Shown piece by piece: positions 15,869 to 24,910 of a DNA stretch of 29,505 nt. The DNA lies in the NCBI GenBank assembly GCA_963926925.1, contig CAWUZD010000055.1, positions 1-29,505 of the forward strand, written 5' to 3'. The position numbers and the translations under genes were made by a program. The notes below the pieces were generated by a model. It was given only the letters and a program-made list of their open reading frames with translations, searched no databases and was not told the origin of the DNA. This stretch comes from Paralactobacillus_A sp963926925. Its GTDB lineage: Bacteria > Bacillota > Bacilli > Lactobacillales > Lactobacillaceae. Positions within the stretch are counted from its first letter, which is position 1. Every line of letters begins with the position of its first letter.

Positions 15869-16597
15869 ATGAAAATTTTAGCTTTTGATACGTCTAATCG
15901 TTGTTTGAGTGTTGCAATCTGTGAAGATGATAATCTTTTAGGTGAAACAACAATTAATACACAATTACATCATAGTGAAGAATTAATGCCAGCCATTGAT
16001 CAATTATTTAAGATGACTAAGTTAACAATTGATCAAATTGACCGCATTGTGGTAGCACAAGGTCCTGGTTCTTATACTGGCATTCGTATTGCGGTAACTA
16101 CTGCAAAGACATTAGCATGGACTTTAAATAAAGAATTGGTAGGAGTATCAAGTTTAGCAACAATTGCTGCCAATGTTGATTCTCATGAAAATTTGCCAAT
16201 TGTGCCACTATTCAATGCCCGGCGGAATAATGTTTTTGCTGGTATTTATCGTTGGGAAAATAATAAGTTAATGAATATTATGCCTGATACACATATTAGT
16301 ATTGCTGATTTAATTGCCCAAGTAATTAAAATGAATACACCAATGATTTTCGTAGGTGATGTTGCTAGTTTTACTGATGAATTACAAGCAAAGTTAGGCA
16401 CACAGGCATTATTTACTGATAGTAAATTGAATTTACCAAGTGCACGTGTATTAGCTAGTTTGGGTATTAAGATGGCACCATTAACTGATATTCATCACTT
16501 TGTACCAAAATACTTACGGCGGACTGAAGCAGAAAATAATTGGTTAAAAGCACATCCAGATGCACCAAAATCAGCATCTTATGTTAAGGAAGTTTAA
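15869..16597 (+). CDS. tsaB: tRNA t6A biosynthesis protein TsaB
   Basis: A 242-residue ASKHA-fold protein, the scaffolding partner of TsaD in the complex (with TsaE and TsaC) that makes N6-threonylcarbamoyladenosine at position 37 of ANN-decoding tRNAs. It begins MKILAFDTSN and has the family motif VAQGPGSYTGIRIA (62-75); the metal-binding residues of TsaD are absent, as expected. The C-terminal FVPKYLRRTEAE stretch is typical. AAAGAGG lies about 8 bases before the ATG. The gene is followed after 17 bases by tsaD, with no rimI in between. Confidence 0.95.
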   Translation: MKILAFDTSNRCLSVAICEDDNLLGETTINTQLHHSEELMPAIDQLFKMTKLTIDQIDRIVVAQGPGSYTGIRIAVTTAKTLAWTLNKELVGVSSLATIAANVDSHENLPIVPLFNARRNNVFAGIYRWENNKLMNIMPDTHISIADLIAQVIKMNTPMIFVGDVASFTDELQAKLGTQALFTDSKLNLPSARVLASLGIKMAPLTDIHHFVPKYLRRTEAENNWLKAHPDAPKSASYVKEV

Positions 16598-16614
16598 TTA
16601 GTAAAGGTGTAATT

Positions 16615-17646
16615 ATGATGAAAGAAAAAGATGAATTAATTTTATCATTTGAATCTAGTTGTGATGAAACAAGTGTCGCTGTTATTAAAAACGGGGATGA
16701 AATTTTATCAAATATCATTGCGACCCAAATTGATAGTCATAAGCGTTTTGGTGGCGTTGTTCCTGAAGTAGCTAGTCGTCATCACGTTGAAGTAATTACA
16801 ATTTGTGCCCAAGAAGCATTAGAACAAGCACATGTTGATTATAGTGATTTGGATGCAGTAGCAGTTACCTATGGTCCTGGTTTAGTAGGCTCATTACTAA
16901 TTGGGGTGACAGCGGCCAAAGCAATTGCATATGCACATCATTTACCATTAATTCCTGTAAATCATATGGCCGGTCATATTTATGCGGCACGTTTTGTTAA
17001 ACCATTAGTATATCCATTAATTGGTTTATTAGTTTCAGGTGGTCATACTGAAATTGTTTATATTCCTAAAGCTGGTGAATTTGAAATTATTGGTGACACA
17101 CGCGATGATGCTGCGGGTGAAGCTTATGATAAAATTGGCCGTGTGCTTGGTATTAATTATCCAGCCGGCAAAGAAGTTGATGAACTCGCTCATCAAGGTC
17201 ATGATACTTTTAACTTTCCACGGGCAATGCTTAATGAAGACAATTATGACTTTAGTTTTAGTGGTTTGAAGAGTGCGTTTATTAATACTGTGCATCATGC
17301 CGAACAATTAGGTCAAGAATTAAATCGAGCTGATTTAGCAGCCAGCTTCCAGGCTAGTGTAATTGATGTTTTAACGGCTAAAACTATTCGTGCGGTTAAT
17401 GAGTATCATGTTAAACAATTAGTAGTTGCTGGTGGAGTAGCTGCTAACCATGGGTTACGTGATGCTTTTGCTGAACAATTAAGCATGTTAGATCATCATG
17501 TTGATTTGGTAGTGCCACCATTACGCTTATGTGGTGATAATGCGGCAATGATTGGTGCTGCTGCTCATATTGAATATCAAAAACATCATTTTGCTGATAT
17601 GTATTTGAATGCTAATCCAAATTTGGAATTTTCATATCGGTCATAG
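16615..17646 (+). CDS. tsaD: tRNA N6-adenosine threonylcarbamoyltransferase TsaD
   Basis: A 343-residue catalytic subunit that transfers threonylcarbamoyl from its adenylate to A37 of tRNA. Visible are LSFESSCDETSVAVI (10-24), KRFGGVVPEVASRHH (43-57), TYGPGLVGSLL (85-95), the metal-binding HMAGHIYAA (H117, H121), LLVSGGHTEIV, the GEAYDKIGRVLG segment and the C-terminal GGVAANHGLR and CGDNAAMIGAA nucleotide-binding motifs. AAAGGTG at 16602-16608 is 6 bases before ATG 16615; ATG 16618 is a near-equal alternative. Last gene of the folT-tsaB-tsaD run and followed by a terminator-like hairpin. Confidence 0.97.
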   Translation: MMKEKDELILSFESSCDETSVAVIKNGDEILSNIIATQIDSHKRFGGVVPEVASRHHVEVITICAQEALEQAHVDYSDLDAVAVTYGPGLVGSLLIGVTAAKAIAYAHHLPLIPVNHMAGHIYAARFVKPLVYPLIGLLVSGGHTEIVYIPKAGEFEIIGDTRDDAAGEAYDKIGRVLGINYPAGKEVDELAHQGHDTFNFPRAMLNEDNYDFSFSGLKSAFINTVHHAEQLGQELNRADLAASFQASVIDVLTAKTIRAVNEYHVKQLVVAGGVAANHGLRDAFAEQLSMLDHHVDLVVPPLRLCGDNAAMIGAAAHIEYQKHHFADMYLNANPNLEFSYRS

Positions 17647-17660
17647 TTTTGTAATTAGGT

Positions 17661-17666
17661 TATAAT
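17661..17666 (+). promoter_or_regulatory. Candidate -10 element (TATAAT) ahead of the duplicated-domain gene
   Basis: Perfect TATAAT in the tsaD 3' flank; no good -35 is visible. A transcript from it would start near 17673, inside the left arm of the hairpin that follows, and so could escape that terminator. Confidence 0.35.
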
Positions 17667-17667
17667 T

Positions 17668-17709
17668 ATCTTGAGCTTTACAATAATTAGTAGGGCTTAA
17701 GATTTTTTT
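17668..17709 (+). terminator. Terminator-like hairpin ending at the start codon of the 17710 gene
   Basis: Stem ATCTTGAGC (17668-17676) with GCTTAAGAT (17695-17703), 9 bp including one G-T pair, with an 18-base loop and then T to 17709. It would end tsaD transcripts; the next base is the ATG of the following gene. Confidence 0.7.
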
Positions 17710-19254
17710 ATGGAAAATAATATGAACGATTTAATTAAAAAGATTGATGAATTAACACAAGAAATATTAAATTTATGGCCATCACCACGTAAGATTGTAA
17801 CGCGGGTGGTTAAACAAATGACTACGCTAAATAATGATTTAGCAACTTCATACGCGTGCTTAAGCCAGCAACACCGGTTTGCTTCCGCACGAATTATTTC
17901 ACGGCCAATTTTTGAAAGAAGCGTCTTTTTAGAATTTATTTTGTCTGATAAGGATGAAATGGATCAACGGACCCGTTTATTTTATCATTCTAGCCGCTTA
18001 AGACAGTTACTATGGGTGCATTATATTATTGATGATAATGATACGATGAGTAACCAAACCGAATTAGCAAAGTTGTTAGAAGAATTTAACCAAGCTCATT
18101 TGGCTAATGCAAATGAAACGGTTAATGAATGGGTTAATAAACAAATTGCGCGTGAACGTAATTTATTTGATCGTGAATTACGGAAATCACATTATTGTAG
18201 TCTTGATGCTTTCTTACATGATGATCGCCGGAAGGGTTGGTATCGGACTGATCCAACGATGTTTTCCAAAGTTCCTAAAATTGATCACTTATCTGATTTA
18301 GCCCGTTATGTGTTAAATGATAAGGAAAACATGGGATACGCGGCTGTTTATGGTCTTGATTCCTTATATACCCATGGTTATTACGCTGATAAGTGGAATG
18401 GCTTAGGGATGATGCCAATTTGTAAAGATTTACGGGTTACTGATGATTTGGTTTTGCGTTTATGTGAACGTAATTTAATGATGCTAAAACGTTATGTTAA
18501 TGTCCCATTAGCTTTGAAAAAACGCATTAATCAATTGCATCGGCAAATTCATAATCATATTCGTCATCATTCATTTAAAGCTCATCCTCATGTTGTTACT
18601 CCACCAGCCGTTAATATTAAATCCTTATATCATTTTGAAACCCAAGTAGCGCACATGTATGCTGATTATCAGTGGTTACGGCAACATCAACAAAACCATG
18701 CAGCGCGCATTTTAACGCGGACTATTTTTGAACAAACGGTTAGCCTAGCATGGATTATGCGTTATAAAAAGACACGACAAGTTCGTTTACAATTATTTAT
18801 CTTGTCTAGTCGTATTCAAGAAGTTGCTAATCTTCGGCAATTAGCACATGATGATTTGCATGATCAATTAAGTGCACTTGAAAAAGACTTAAAAGATCAA
18901 TATGATACTTTAGCTGCTGATTTAATGGCTACGCGTACGATTAAACGTGATAAACGGCGGCGCCATTGGTATGCAATTGATGAAACCATTTGTGATATTG
19001 CCGGGCAATCAGTACGAACATTACGGCAAGTTGCTCATTTAGTTTTGAAGAAGAATTGGCATTTTGATTTTCTTTATGCTAATGGCTTTCATTCTGTACA
19101 TGTACATGGTATTAATTTAATGCATAACTTTAAAATTGATGGCCGTAAGTTGCTTTTAACTGGCGATTTAAATGATATGACATTATCAGATCAAGTTATT
19201 AAAGATTTATGGCAAAGTGTTAAGAAGTTTTGCAAAGCTAAATTATATCGGTAA
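17710..19254 (+). CDS. Uncharacterised protein with two diverged copies of a DUF5677-like helical domain
   Basis: A 514-residue soluble, His- and Arg-rich protein of unknown function. It contains an internal duplication. Residues about 45-262 and 317-508 align over their length: ARIISRPIFERSVFLEFIL (60-78) with ARILTRTIFEQTVSLAWIM (332-350), LFxxSSR (90-96 and 362-368), RRKGWY (173-178) with RRRHWY (416-421), LSDLARYVL (194-202) with LRQVAHLVL (438-446), and a final xHG (H222-G223 and H466-G467). The spaced R-x-x-E, W-Y and HG pattern resembles DUF5677-type domains; that assignment is from memory and tentative. A His-rich basic linker (HRQIHNHIRHHSFKAHPH, 277-294) joins the halves. No membrane or signal segment. 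The ribosome binding site is poor: AGGG at 17692-17695 is 14 bases away and partly in a hairpin. ATG 17722 is an alternative start. It sits alone between the tsaD operon and the convergent ABC-F gene. Confidence 0.75.
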   Translation: MENNMNDLIKKIDELTQEILNLWPSPRKIVTRVVKQMTTLNNDLATSYACLSQQHRFASARIISRPIFERSVFLEFILSDKDEMDQRTRLFYHSSRLRQLLWVHYIIDDNDTMSNQTELAKLLEEFNQAHLANANETVNEWVNKQIARERNLFDRELRKSHYCSLDAFLHDDRRKGWYRTDPTMFSKVPKIDHLSDLARYVLNDKENMGYAAVYGLDSLYTHGYYADKWNGLGMMPICKDLRVTDDLVLRLCERNLMMLKRYVNVPLALKKRINQLHRQIHNHIRHHSFKAHPHVVTPPAVNIKSLYHFETQVAHMYADYQWLRQHQQNHAARILTRTIFEQTVSLAWIMRYKKTRQVRLQLFILSSRIQEVANLRQLAHDDLHDQLSALEKDLKDQYDTLAADLMATRTIKRDKRRRHWYAIDETICDIAGQSVRTLRQVAHLVLKKNWHFDFLYANGFHSVHVHGINLMHNFKIDGRKLLLTGDLNDMTLSDQVIKDLWQSVKKFCKAKLYR

Positions 19255-19255
19255 T

Positions 19256-19291
19256 AAAAAATGATCATAATGAAAATTATGATCATTTTTT
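19256..19291. terminator. Bidirectional terminator between the 17710 gene and the ABC-F gene
   Basis: Arms AAAAAATGATCATAAT (19256-19271) and ATTATGATCATTTTTT (19276-19291) around GAAA, fully complementary. The two genes converge here. Confidence 0.95.
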
Positions 19292-19293
19292 TA

Positions 19294-21252
19294 TTATGCT
19301 AATTCTTCTAATTCTAATTCTTTAGCTTCCCATTGGTCTTCAATATCAGTTAAATGGTTTTTGATATCAGTTAATTGTTCTTGAAGTACTTGCATTTTTT
19401 CATGGTCAGTATAATTTTGTGAATCAGTCATTGCTAGTTCAATTTCTTTTTGCTGAGCTGCTAATTGATTCATTTGTTCTTCTAAATGCGCAACTTCACG
19501 ACTTAGTTTGCGCTTTGCTTTTTGTGATTCCTTAGATTGTTGATAAGTAACTTGTGGTGAAGGTTCATCTTGTGAATTATCAACCGTAGTGTTATTATCA
19601 GCATTTTCAGCGGCTTCGGCCTCAGCAATCGCAGCTAGTTCAGCTTTTTTATCTTGATAATAATCCCAGTTGCCCAAGTAATGGGTGCTTCCTTCAGGCG
19701 TAATTTCATTAATTGCGGTTGCAACGTTATTAATGAAGTAACGATCGTGGGAAACAAATAATACTGTGCCATTAAATGCTTTAATAGCTTCTTCTAAGAC
19801 ATCACGGCTGGCAATATCTAAGTGGTTCGTTGGTTCATCAAGAATTAAGAAATTATCATGATGCATGGCTAATTTGGTAAGAGCTAAGCGGGCCTTTTGA
19901 CCACCAGATAATTGTGCAACGGTTTTTTCAACATCATCACCAGTAAATAAGAAACTAGCGAGGGCATTACGAATTTCTTTTTCAGGAGTAGTTGGATATT
20001 CGTCCCAAATTTCATTAAGGACTGTTTTCTGTGGATGAAGTTGCTGCTGTTCCTGATCATAATAACCAATATGAACATTTGTACCAAACTTTTCTTCACC
20101 AGCTAACCATGGAATTTGGTGCAAAATACTTTTTAATAAAGTAGATTTACCAATGCCGTTAGGACCAACAATTGCTTGAACATCATGCTTTTTAATGTCT
20201 AAGTTAATTGGTTGGGACATTATCTTATTGTTATAACCAATGGCTGCATTATTAACTTGGAGAACGTCTTTGCCACTTTCAGTATCAGCCTTAAAACGAA
20301 AATGAATCGTATGTTGTGGAGCACTTGGCCGGGAAAGTTTTGGCATCTTTTCTAATTGTTTACGCCGACTTTGGGCCAATTTAGTTGTAGCAGCCCGGGC
20401 AATGTTTTTGTTAATGAAGTCTTGTAATTTGGCAATTTCTTCTTGTTGCTTGTTATAAGCCCGCCATGCTTGATCTAATTTAGCTTTCTTTTCAGCAACA
20501 AAGCGCGTGTAGTTACCATTGTAATGTTCAAGATGTTGATTAGTAAGATCATAAATTTCATTAACAGTATGATCAAGAAAATACCGGTCGTGAGAAACAA
20601 TTAAAACTGCTCCTGGATAACCCTGTAAGTAATTTTCTAACCATCCTAAGGTATCAACATCAATGTGGTTCGTTGGTTCATCAAGAATTAAAATATCCTT
20701 TTTCGCTAAAAGTAATTTAGCCAATGCTAACCGTGATTTTTCACCACCGGATAGGTTATTAATTGGTTCATCATAAACATCTTCATAAAATTTAAAACCA
20801 TGTAATACACCACGAATTTCTGCTTCGTAACCATAACCATTTCGATCAGCAAAGTCAGTTTGCAATTGGTCGTATTGTTTTAAGATTTGTTGATACTTAT
20901 CAGCATCCTGAATAACGTTTTCATCACTTAATTGTTTTTCAAGATGGTGCATTTGCTTTTCCATATCTTGAAGATCACTAAATAAGCCTAACATTTCTTG
21001 ATAAACAGTTTTATTAGAATTTAAACCTGAATTTTGGGGTAAATAAGCCCAGGTGACGCCTTTTCCTAAGGTGATTTGTCCTTCATCAGGCGCATCGACT
21101 TGTGCAATTATTTTTAATAAAGTTGATTTTCCTACACCATTAGGACCAACAATGGCAATCCGTGCATGTTCTTTAATTTCAAGGTGAACATTTCTAAATA
21201 AGTATTCACCATCAAAGGAACGTGCCACATTTTGTGCTTGTAATAAAATCAC
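19294..21252 (-). CDS. ABC-F family ATPase (YdiF/Uup-like)
   Basis: A 652-residue soluble protein with two ABC domains and no membrane segment, typical of ABC-F ribosome-associated factors that act at the E site. Walker A GPNGVGKS (36-43) and signature LSGGEKSRLALAKLLL lie in the first domain, with Walker B DILILDEPTNHID. A Lys-rich inter-domain linker (about 245-295, with KKAKLDQAW and QSRRKQLEKM) corresponds to the P-site tRNA interaction motif. The second domain has GPNGIGKS (about 360), LSGGQKARLALTKLAM and FLILDEPTNHLDI. The C-terminus (about 570-650) is an acidic linker and coiled coil as in Uup/YdiF. I chose GTG 21252, 6 bases after AAGGAGA; the longer reading adds a spurious hydrophobic stretch. 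Its place beside tsaD and rex matches ydiF of B. subtilis. An antibiotic-resistance role is less likely than a housekeeping one. Confidence 0.92.
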   Translation of the reverse strand: MILLQAQNVARSFDGEYLFRNVHLEIKEHARIAIVGPNGVGKSTLLKIIAQVDAPDEGQITLGKGVTWAYLPQNSGLNSNKTVYQEMLGLFSDLQDMEKQMHHLEKQLSDENVIQDADKYQQILKQYDQLQTDFADRNGYGYEAEIRGVLHGFKFYEDVYDEPINNLSGGEKSRLALAKLLLAKKDILILDEPTNHIDVDTLGWLENYLQGYPGAVLIVSHDRYFLDHTVNEIYDLTNQHLEHYNGNYTRFVAEKKAKLDQAWRAYNKQQEEIAKLQDFINKNIARAATTKLAQSRRKQLEKMPKLSRPSAPQHTIHFRFKADTESGKDVLQVNNAAIGYNNKIMSQPINLDIKKHDVQAIVGPNGIGKSTLLKSILHQIPWLAGEEKFGTNVHIGYYDQEQQQLHPQKTVLNEIWDEYPTTPEKEIRNALASFLFTGDDVEKTVAQLSGGQKARLALTKLAMHHDNFLILDEPTNHLDIASRDVLEEAIKAFNGTVLFVSHDRYFINNVATAINEITPEGSTHYLGNWDYYQDKKAELAAIAEAEAAENADNNTTVDNSQDEPSPQVTYQQSKESQKAKRKLSREVAHLEEQMNQLAAQQKEIELAMTDSQNYTDHEKMQVLQEQLTDIKNHLTDIEDQWEAKELELEELA

Positions 21253-21314
21253 TTTTTTTCTCCTTAAATAAATTATAAAAATTGTCAACAAAAAACATAT
21301 TATATAGTAAAAAA

Positions 21315-21343
21315 TTGCTTTATATAAGGTAGTCATCTAGAAT
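21315..21343 (+). promoter_or_regulatory. Candidate promoter of rex
   Basis: TTGCTT (21315-21320) and TAGAAT (21338-21343), 17 bases apart; the start would be near 21350, about 22 bases before the rex ATG. No clear Rex operator (TTGTGAA with inverted TTCACAA) is seen here, so autoregulation is not supported. Confidence 0.5.
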
Positions 21344-21371
21344 GAAGGCTGAAAGAGGAGGCGAAGGGTTA

Positions 21372-22001
21372 ATGTCAATCATTCCCAAAGCGACTGCCAA
21401 AAGATTACCTTTATATTATCGCTATTTAAATTTTTTGAAAAATACTAGTAAAACAAGTATTTCTTCACGTGAATTATCTAATGCACTTCAAATTGACAGT
21501 GCGACAATTCGACGTGATTTTTCATATTTGGGTGCTACTGGTAAACGCGGTTCTGGATATAACGTTACCTCGTTAACCAATGTAATTAGACAAATGTTAA
21601 GACAAAATCACTTATCACGCGTTGCCTTAGTTGGGGTTGGAAATATTGGTCGCGCTTTACTTAACTATAATTTTGAATTAAGCAATGATTTAAGTATTAG
21701 TGCTGCATTTGATGTTAATCCTGAGATTATTGGCACAGTTCAAAATAATATTCCTATTTATTCAATGGATGAATTAGGTAAACGTTTAACACAGCAGCAT
21801 CTTGATATTGCTATTTTATCAGTGCCGGCGAATGTTGCTCAAAGTGTTACTGATCAAATGGTAGCTGCCAATATTCGCGGTATTATGAATTTTTCACCAG
21901 TACGTTTAGTAGTTTCTAAGAACGTTCGTGTTTTAAATATTGATTTAGCTTCAGAATTAGAAAGCTTAATCTATTTCTTAGGTCACTATGAAACTAACTA
22001 A
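21372..22001 (+). CDS. rex: Redox-sensing transcriptional repressor Rex
   Basis: A 209-residue repressor that senses the NADH/NAD+ ratio and controls fermentative and respiratory genes. The N-terminal winged helix (about 1-75) contains SSRELSNALQIDSATIRRDFSYLG, the recognition helix, and GKRGSGYNV at the wing. The Rossmann domain starts with ALVGVGNIGRALLNY (85-99) and the domain-swapped C-terminal helix is present. I chose ATG 21372 (MSIIPKATAKRL), the usual Rex start, with GAGGAGG (21355-21361) 10 bases upstream; an in-frame ATG at 21342 would include that site in the protein. The stop overlaps that of the convergent CPBP gene. Position near ydiF and groESL matches B. subtilis (YdiH). Confidence 0.95.
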   Translation: MSIIPKATAKRLPLYYRYLNFLKNTSKTSISSRELSNALQIDSATIRRDFSYLGATGKRGSGYNVTSLTNVIRQMLRQNHLSRVALVGVGNIGRALLNYNFELSNDLSISAAFDVNPEIIGTVQNNIPIYSMDELGKRLTQQHLDIAILSVPANVAQSVTDQMVAANIRGIMNFSPVRLVVSKNVRVLNIDLASELESLIYFLGHYETN

Positions 22002-22639
22002 TGAATAGTAATTAAGTAACTACTTACTACAACAGCATTCATTAGGATATGTGAAATCATACTACTATAAATGTTATTGGTTTTTTGATAAATGTAGCAA
22101 AAAATCATACCAATCAACGTATATGTTAACAAGTGACCATCCGCATGCGTAAGTGCAAATAAAAGACTAGCAATAATTGCTGCTAACCATTTATTGGTAA
22201 ATTGGCATAAATCGCCAAAAATAATTTTGCGGAAAACAATTTCTTCCATAATTGGTGCTGCAATAACAATTGCAATCATCATTGGTGGGAAACTTTTAAT
22301 ACTAGTAATTAAGATATTAGTGTTAAGTGAAGCTTGCACATCATGGAAAATAAAACGTTCACTCCACATAATTATTAATTGACAAATAATTGCAATGAAA
22401 GCACCAATTATTCCCCAGATAATGGTTTTACGCCAAGAAGTGGGATGTTGTTCTAATGGTGCTGTTTCTTTAATGTGATGAATTAGGTAAAGTAACCAAA
22501 TTGCACCAATAATGTCAGTTAATGTTAAAACCGGATTGACATAACTTTGGGTTACTGCAAATGAGTTAAAAATTGTGGGAATTAAGAGAATTATTAAATA
22601 ACTAACAATAATGCGTTGCATGGCTTGTCGTTGTGTCAT
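21998..22639 (-). CDS. CPBP family intramembrane glutamic endopeptidase (YdiL-like)
   Basis: A 213-residue polytopic membrane protein of the CPBP family with all three motifs: EExxxR (E132, E133, R137), FxxxH (F161, H165) and HxxxN (H197, N201). Hydrophobic helices cover about residues 9-27, 38-54, 72-92, 120-130, 150-163 and 170-184. In B. subtilis the CPBP gene ydiL also lies directly beside groES, so this is probably its counterpart. The substrate is unknown. ATG 22639 is chosen because GGAG (complement of 22649-22652) lies 9 bases upstream; an ATG at 22654 overlaps that site. Transcription would start near groES, divergently, close to a CIRCE operator. Confidence 0.88.
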   Translation of the reverse strand: MTQRQAMQRIIVSYLIILLIPTIFNSFAVTQSYVNPVLTLTDIIGAIWLLYLIHHIKETAPLEQHPTSWRKTIIWGIIGAFIAIICQLIIMWSERFIFHDVQASLNTNILITSIKSFPPMMIAIVIAAPIMEEIVFRKIIFGDLCQFTNKWLAAIIASLLFALTHADGHLLTYTLIGMIFCYIYQKTNNIYSSMISHILMNAVVVSSYLITIH

Positions 22640-22674
22640 GATTAAAAGCTCCATTTTTAAATAAATATTACTAT

Positions 22675-22685
22675 CAAGTATAGCA
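22675..22685 (-). promoter_or_regulatory. Candidate extended -10 promoter of the YdiL-like gene
   Basis: On the minus strand TG-C-TATACT is seen (TATACT is the complement of 22677-22682), an extended -10 element about 40 bases before the start codon. The -35 position (about 22700-22705) directly abuts the CIRCE element at 22707. Confidence 0.5.
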
Positions 22686-22706
22686 TAATTATGATAATGG
22701 TAATTT

Positions 22707-22733
22707 TTAGCACTCGTTATCAAAAAGTGCTAA
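22707..22733. promoter_or_regulatory. CIRCE operator 1 (HrcA binding site), distal
   Basis: TTAGCACTC (22707-22715), nine bases, AAGTGCTAA (22725-22733): one mismatch from the CIRCE consensus of TTAGCACTC-N9-GAGTGCTAA. It lies between the divergent CPBP promoter and the groESL -35. Confidence 0.9.
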
Positions 22734-22750
22734 AAAATTTGTGAAATTGC

Positions 22751-22778
22751 TTGCATTATCACATAAAAATGTTATTAT
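22751..22778 (+). promoter_or_regulatory. groESL promoter
   Basis: TTGCAT (22751-22756), 16 bases, TATTAT (22773-22778) preceded by TG at 22770-22771 (extended -10). The predicted start near 22785 is just before CIRCE 2. Confidence 0.7.
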
Positions 22779-22789
22779 TAGTTTTGTAG

Positions 22790-22816
22790 TTAGCACTTGA
22801 ACAATTAGAGTGCTAA
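22790..22816 (+). promoter_or_regulatory. CIRCE operator 2 (HrcA binding site), in the groESL leader
   Basis: TTAGCACTT (22790-22798), nine bases, GAGTGCTAA (22808-22816): one mismatch from consensus. It overlaps the start of the transcript, the usual place for HrcA repression. Confidence 0.95.
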
Positions 22817-22841
22817 ATTAGATAATATGGAGGGATTCTAA

Positions 22842-23123
22842 GTGTTAAAACCATTAGGCGATCGTGTTATTATCGAAGTTAAAAAAGAAGAACAAACTGT
22901 TGGTGGTATTGTTTTAGCAGGTAATGCTAAGGAAAAGCCACAAACAGGTAAAGTTGTTGCCGTTGGTACAGGCTTAGTTACATCTGAAGGTAAGACATTA
23001 CCTATGAATGTTAAAGTTGGCGATACTGTTATGTATGACAAATATGCTGGCTCAACTGTTAAATATGAAGGCCAAGAATACTTAGTTGTTCATGACAAGG
23101 ATATTATTGCAATTGTTGACTAA
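22842..23123 (+). CDS. groES: Co-chaperonin GroES
   Basis: A 93-residue co-chaperonin that caps GroEL in an ATP-dependent cycle. It begins with the typical LKPLGDRVIIEV, has the mobile loop around EEQTVGGIVLAGNAKEKPQ (17-35), and ends EYLVVHDKDIIAIVD. The start is GTG 22842, 7 bases after GGAGGG (22829-22834). Transcribed with groEL from a promoter flanked by two CIRCE elements, so HrcA-controlled and heat-inducible by inference. Confidence 0.98.
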   Translation: MLKPLGDRVIIEVKKEEQTVGGIVLAGNAKEKPQTGKVVAVGTGLVTSEGKTLPMNVKVGDTVMYDKYAGSTVKYEGQEYLVVHDKDIIAIVD

Positions 23124-23179
23124 TAAAATTAAGTTAACGAAATTAAACCAAAAATATTAATCATGGGGTGAAAGAATTA

Positions 23180-24811
<1,632 letters not shown>

Positions 24812-24830
24812 AAGCTAAATTAAGATAATT

Positions 24831-24864
24831 AAAAAGGTTATGACAATTGTCATAACCTTTTTTT
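24831..24864 (+). terminator. Terminator of groESL
   Basis: Perfect dyad of AAAAAGGTTATGACAA (24831-24846) and TTGTCATAACCTTTTT (24847-24862), followed by further T. No gene lies on the opposite strand here. Confidence 0.93.
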
Positions 24865-24910
24865 ATTTGTTAAAATTAAGATAAAGTGTTTTTAGAAAGG
24901 ATTGTTTTAA

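Noticed and set aside
21253..21336. N-terminal hydrophobic extension of the ABC-F protein
   Set aside because: It lies in the rex-ABC-F intergenic region; the GTG at 21252 has a well-placed AAGGAGA and gives the family's normal N-terminus.
22640..22723. Longer N-terminus of the YdiL-like protein reaching into CIRCE 1
   Set aside because: It would cover the candidate promoter and lacks a ribosome binding site; ATG 22639 has GGAG at 9 bases.
22735..22766. TGTGA...TCACA inverted repeat before the groESL promoter as a Rex or CRP-like operator
   Set aside because: The half-sites are 14 bases apart, which fits neither the Rex operator spacing nor a CRP-type site.
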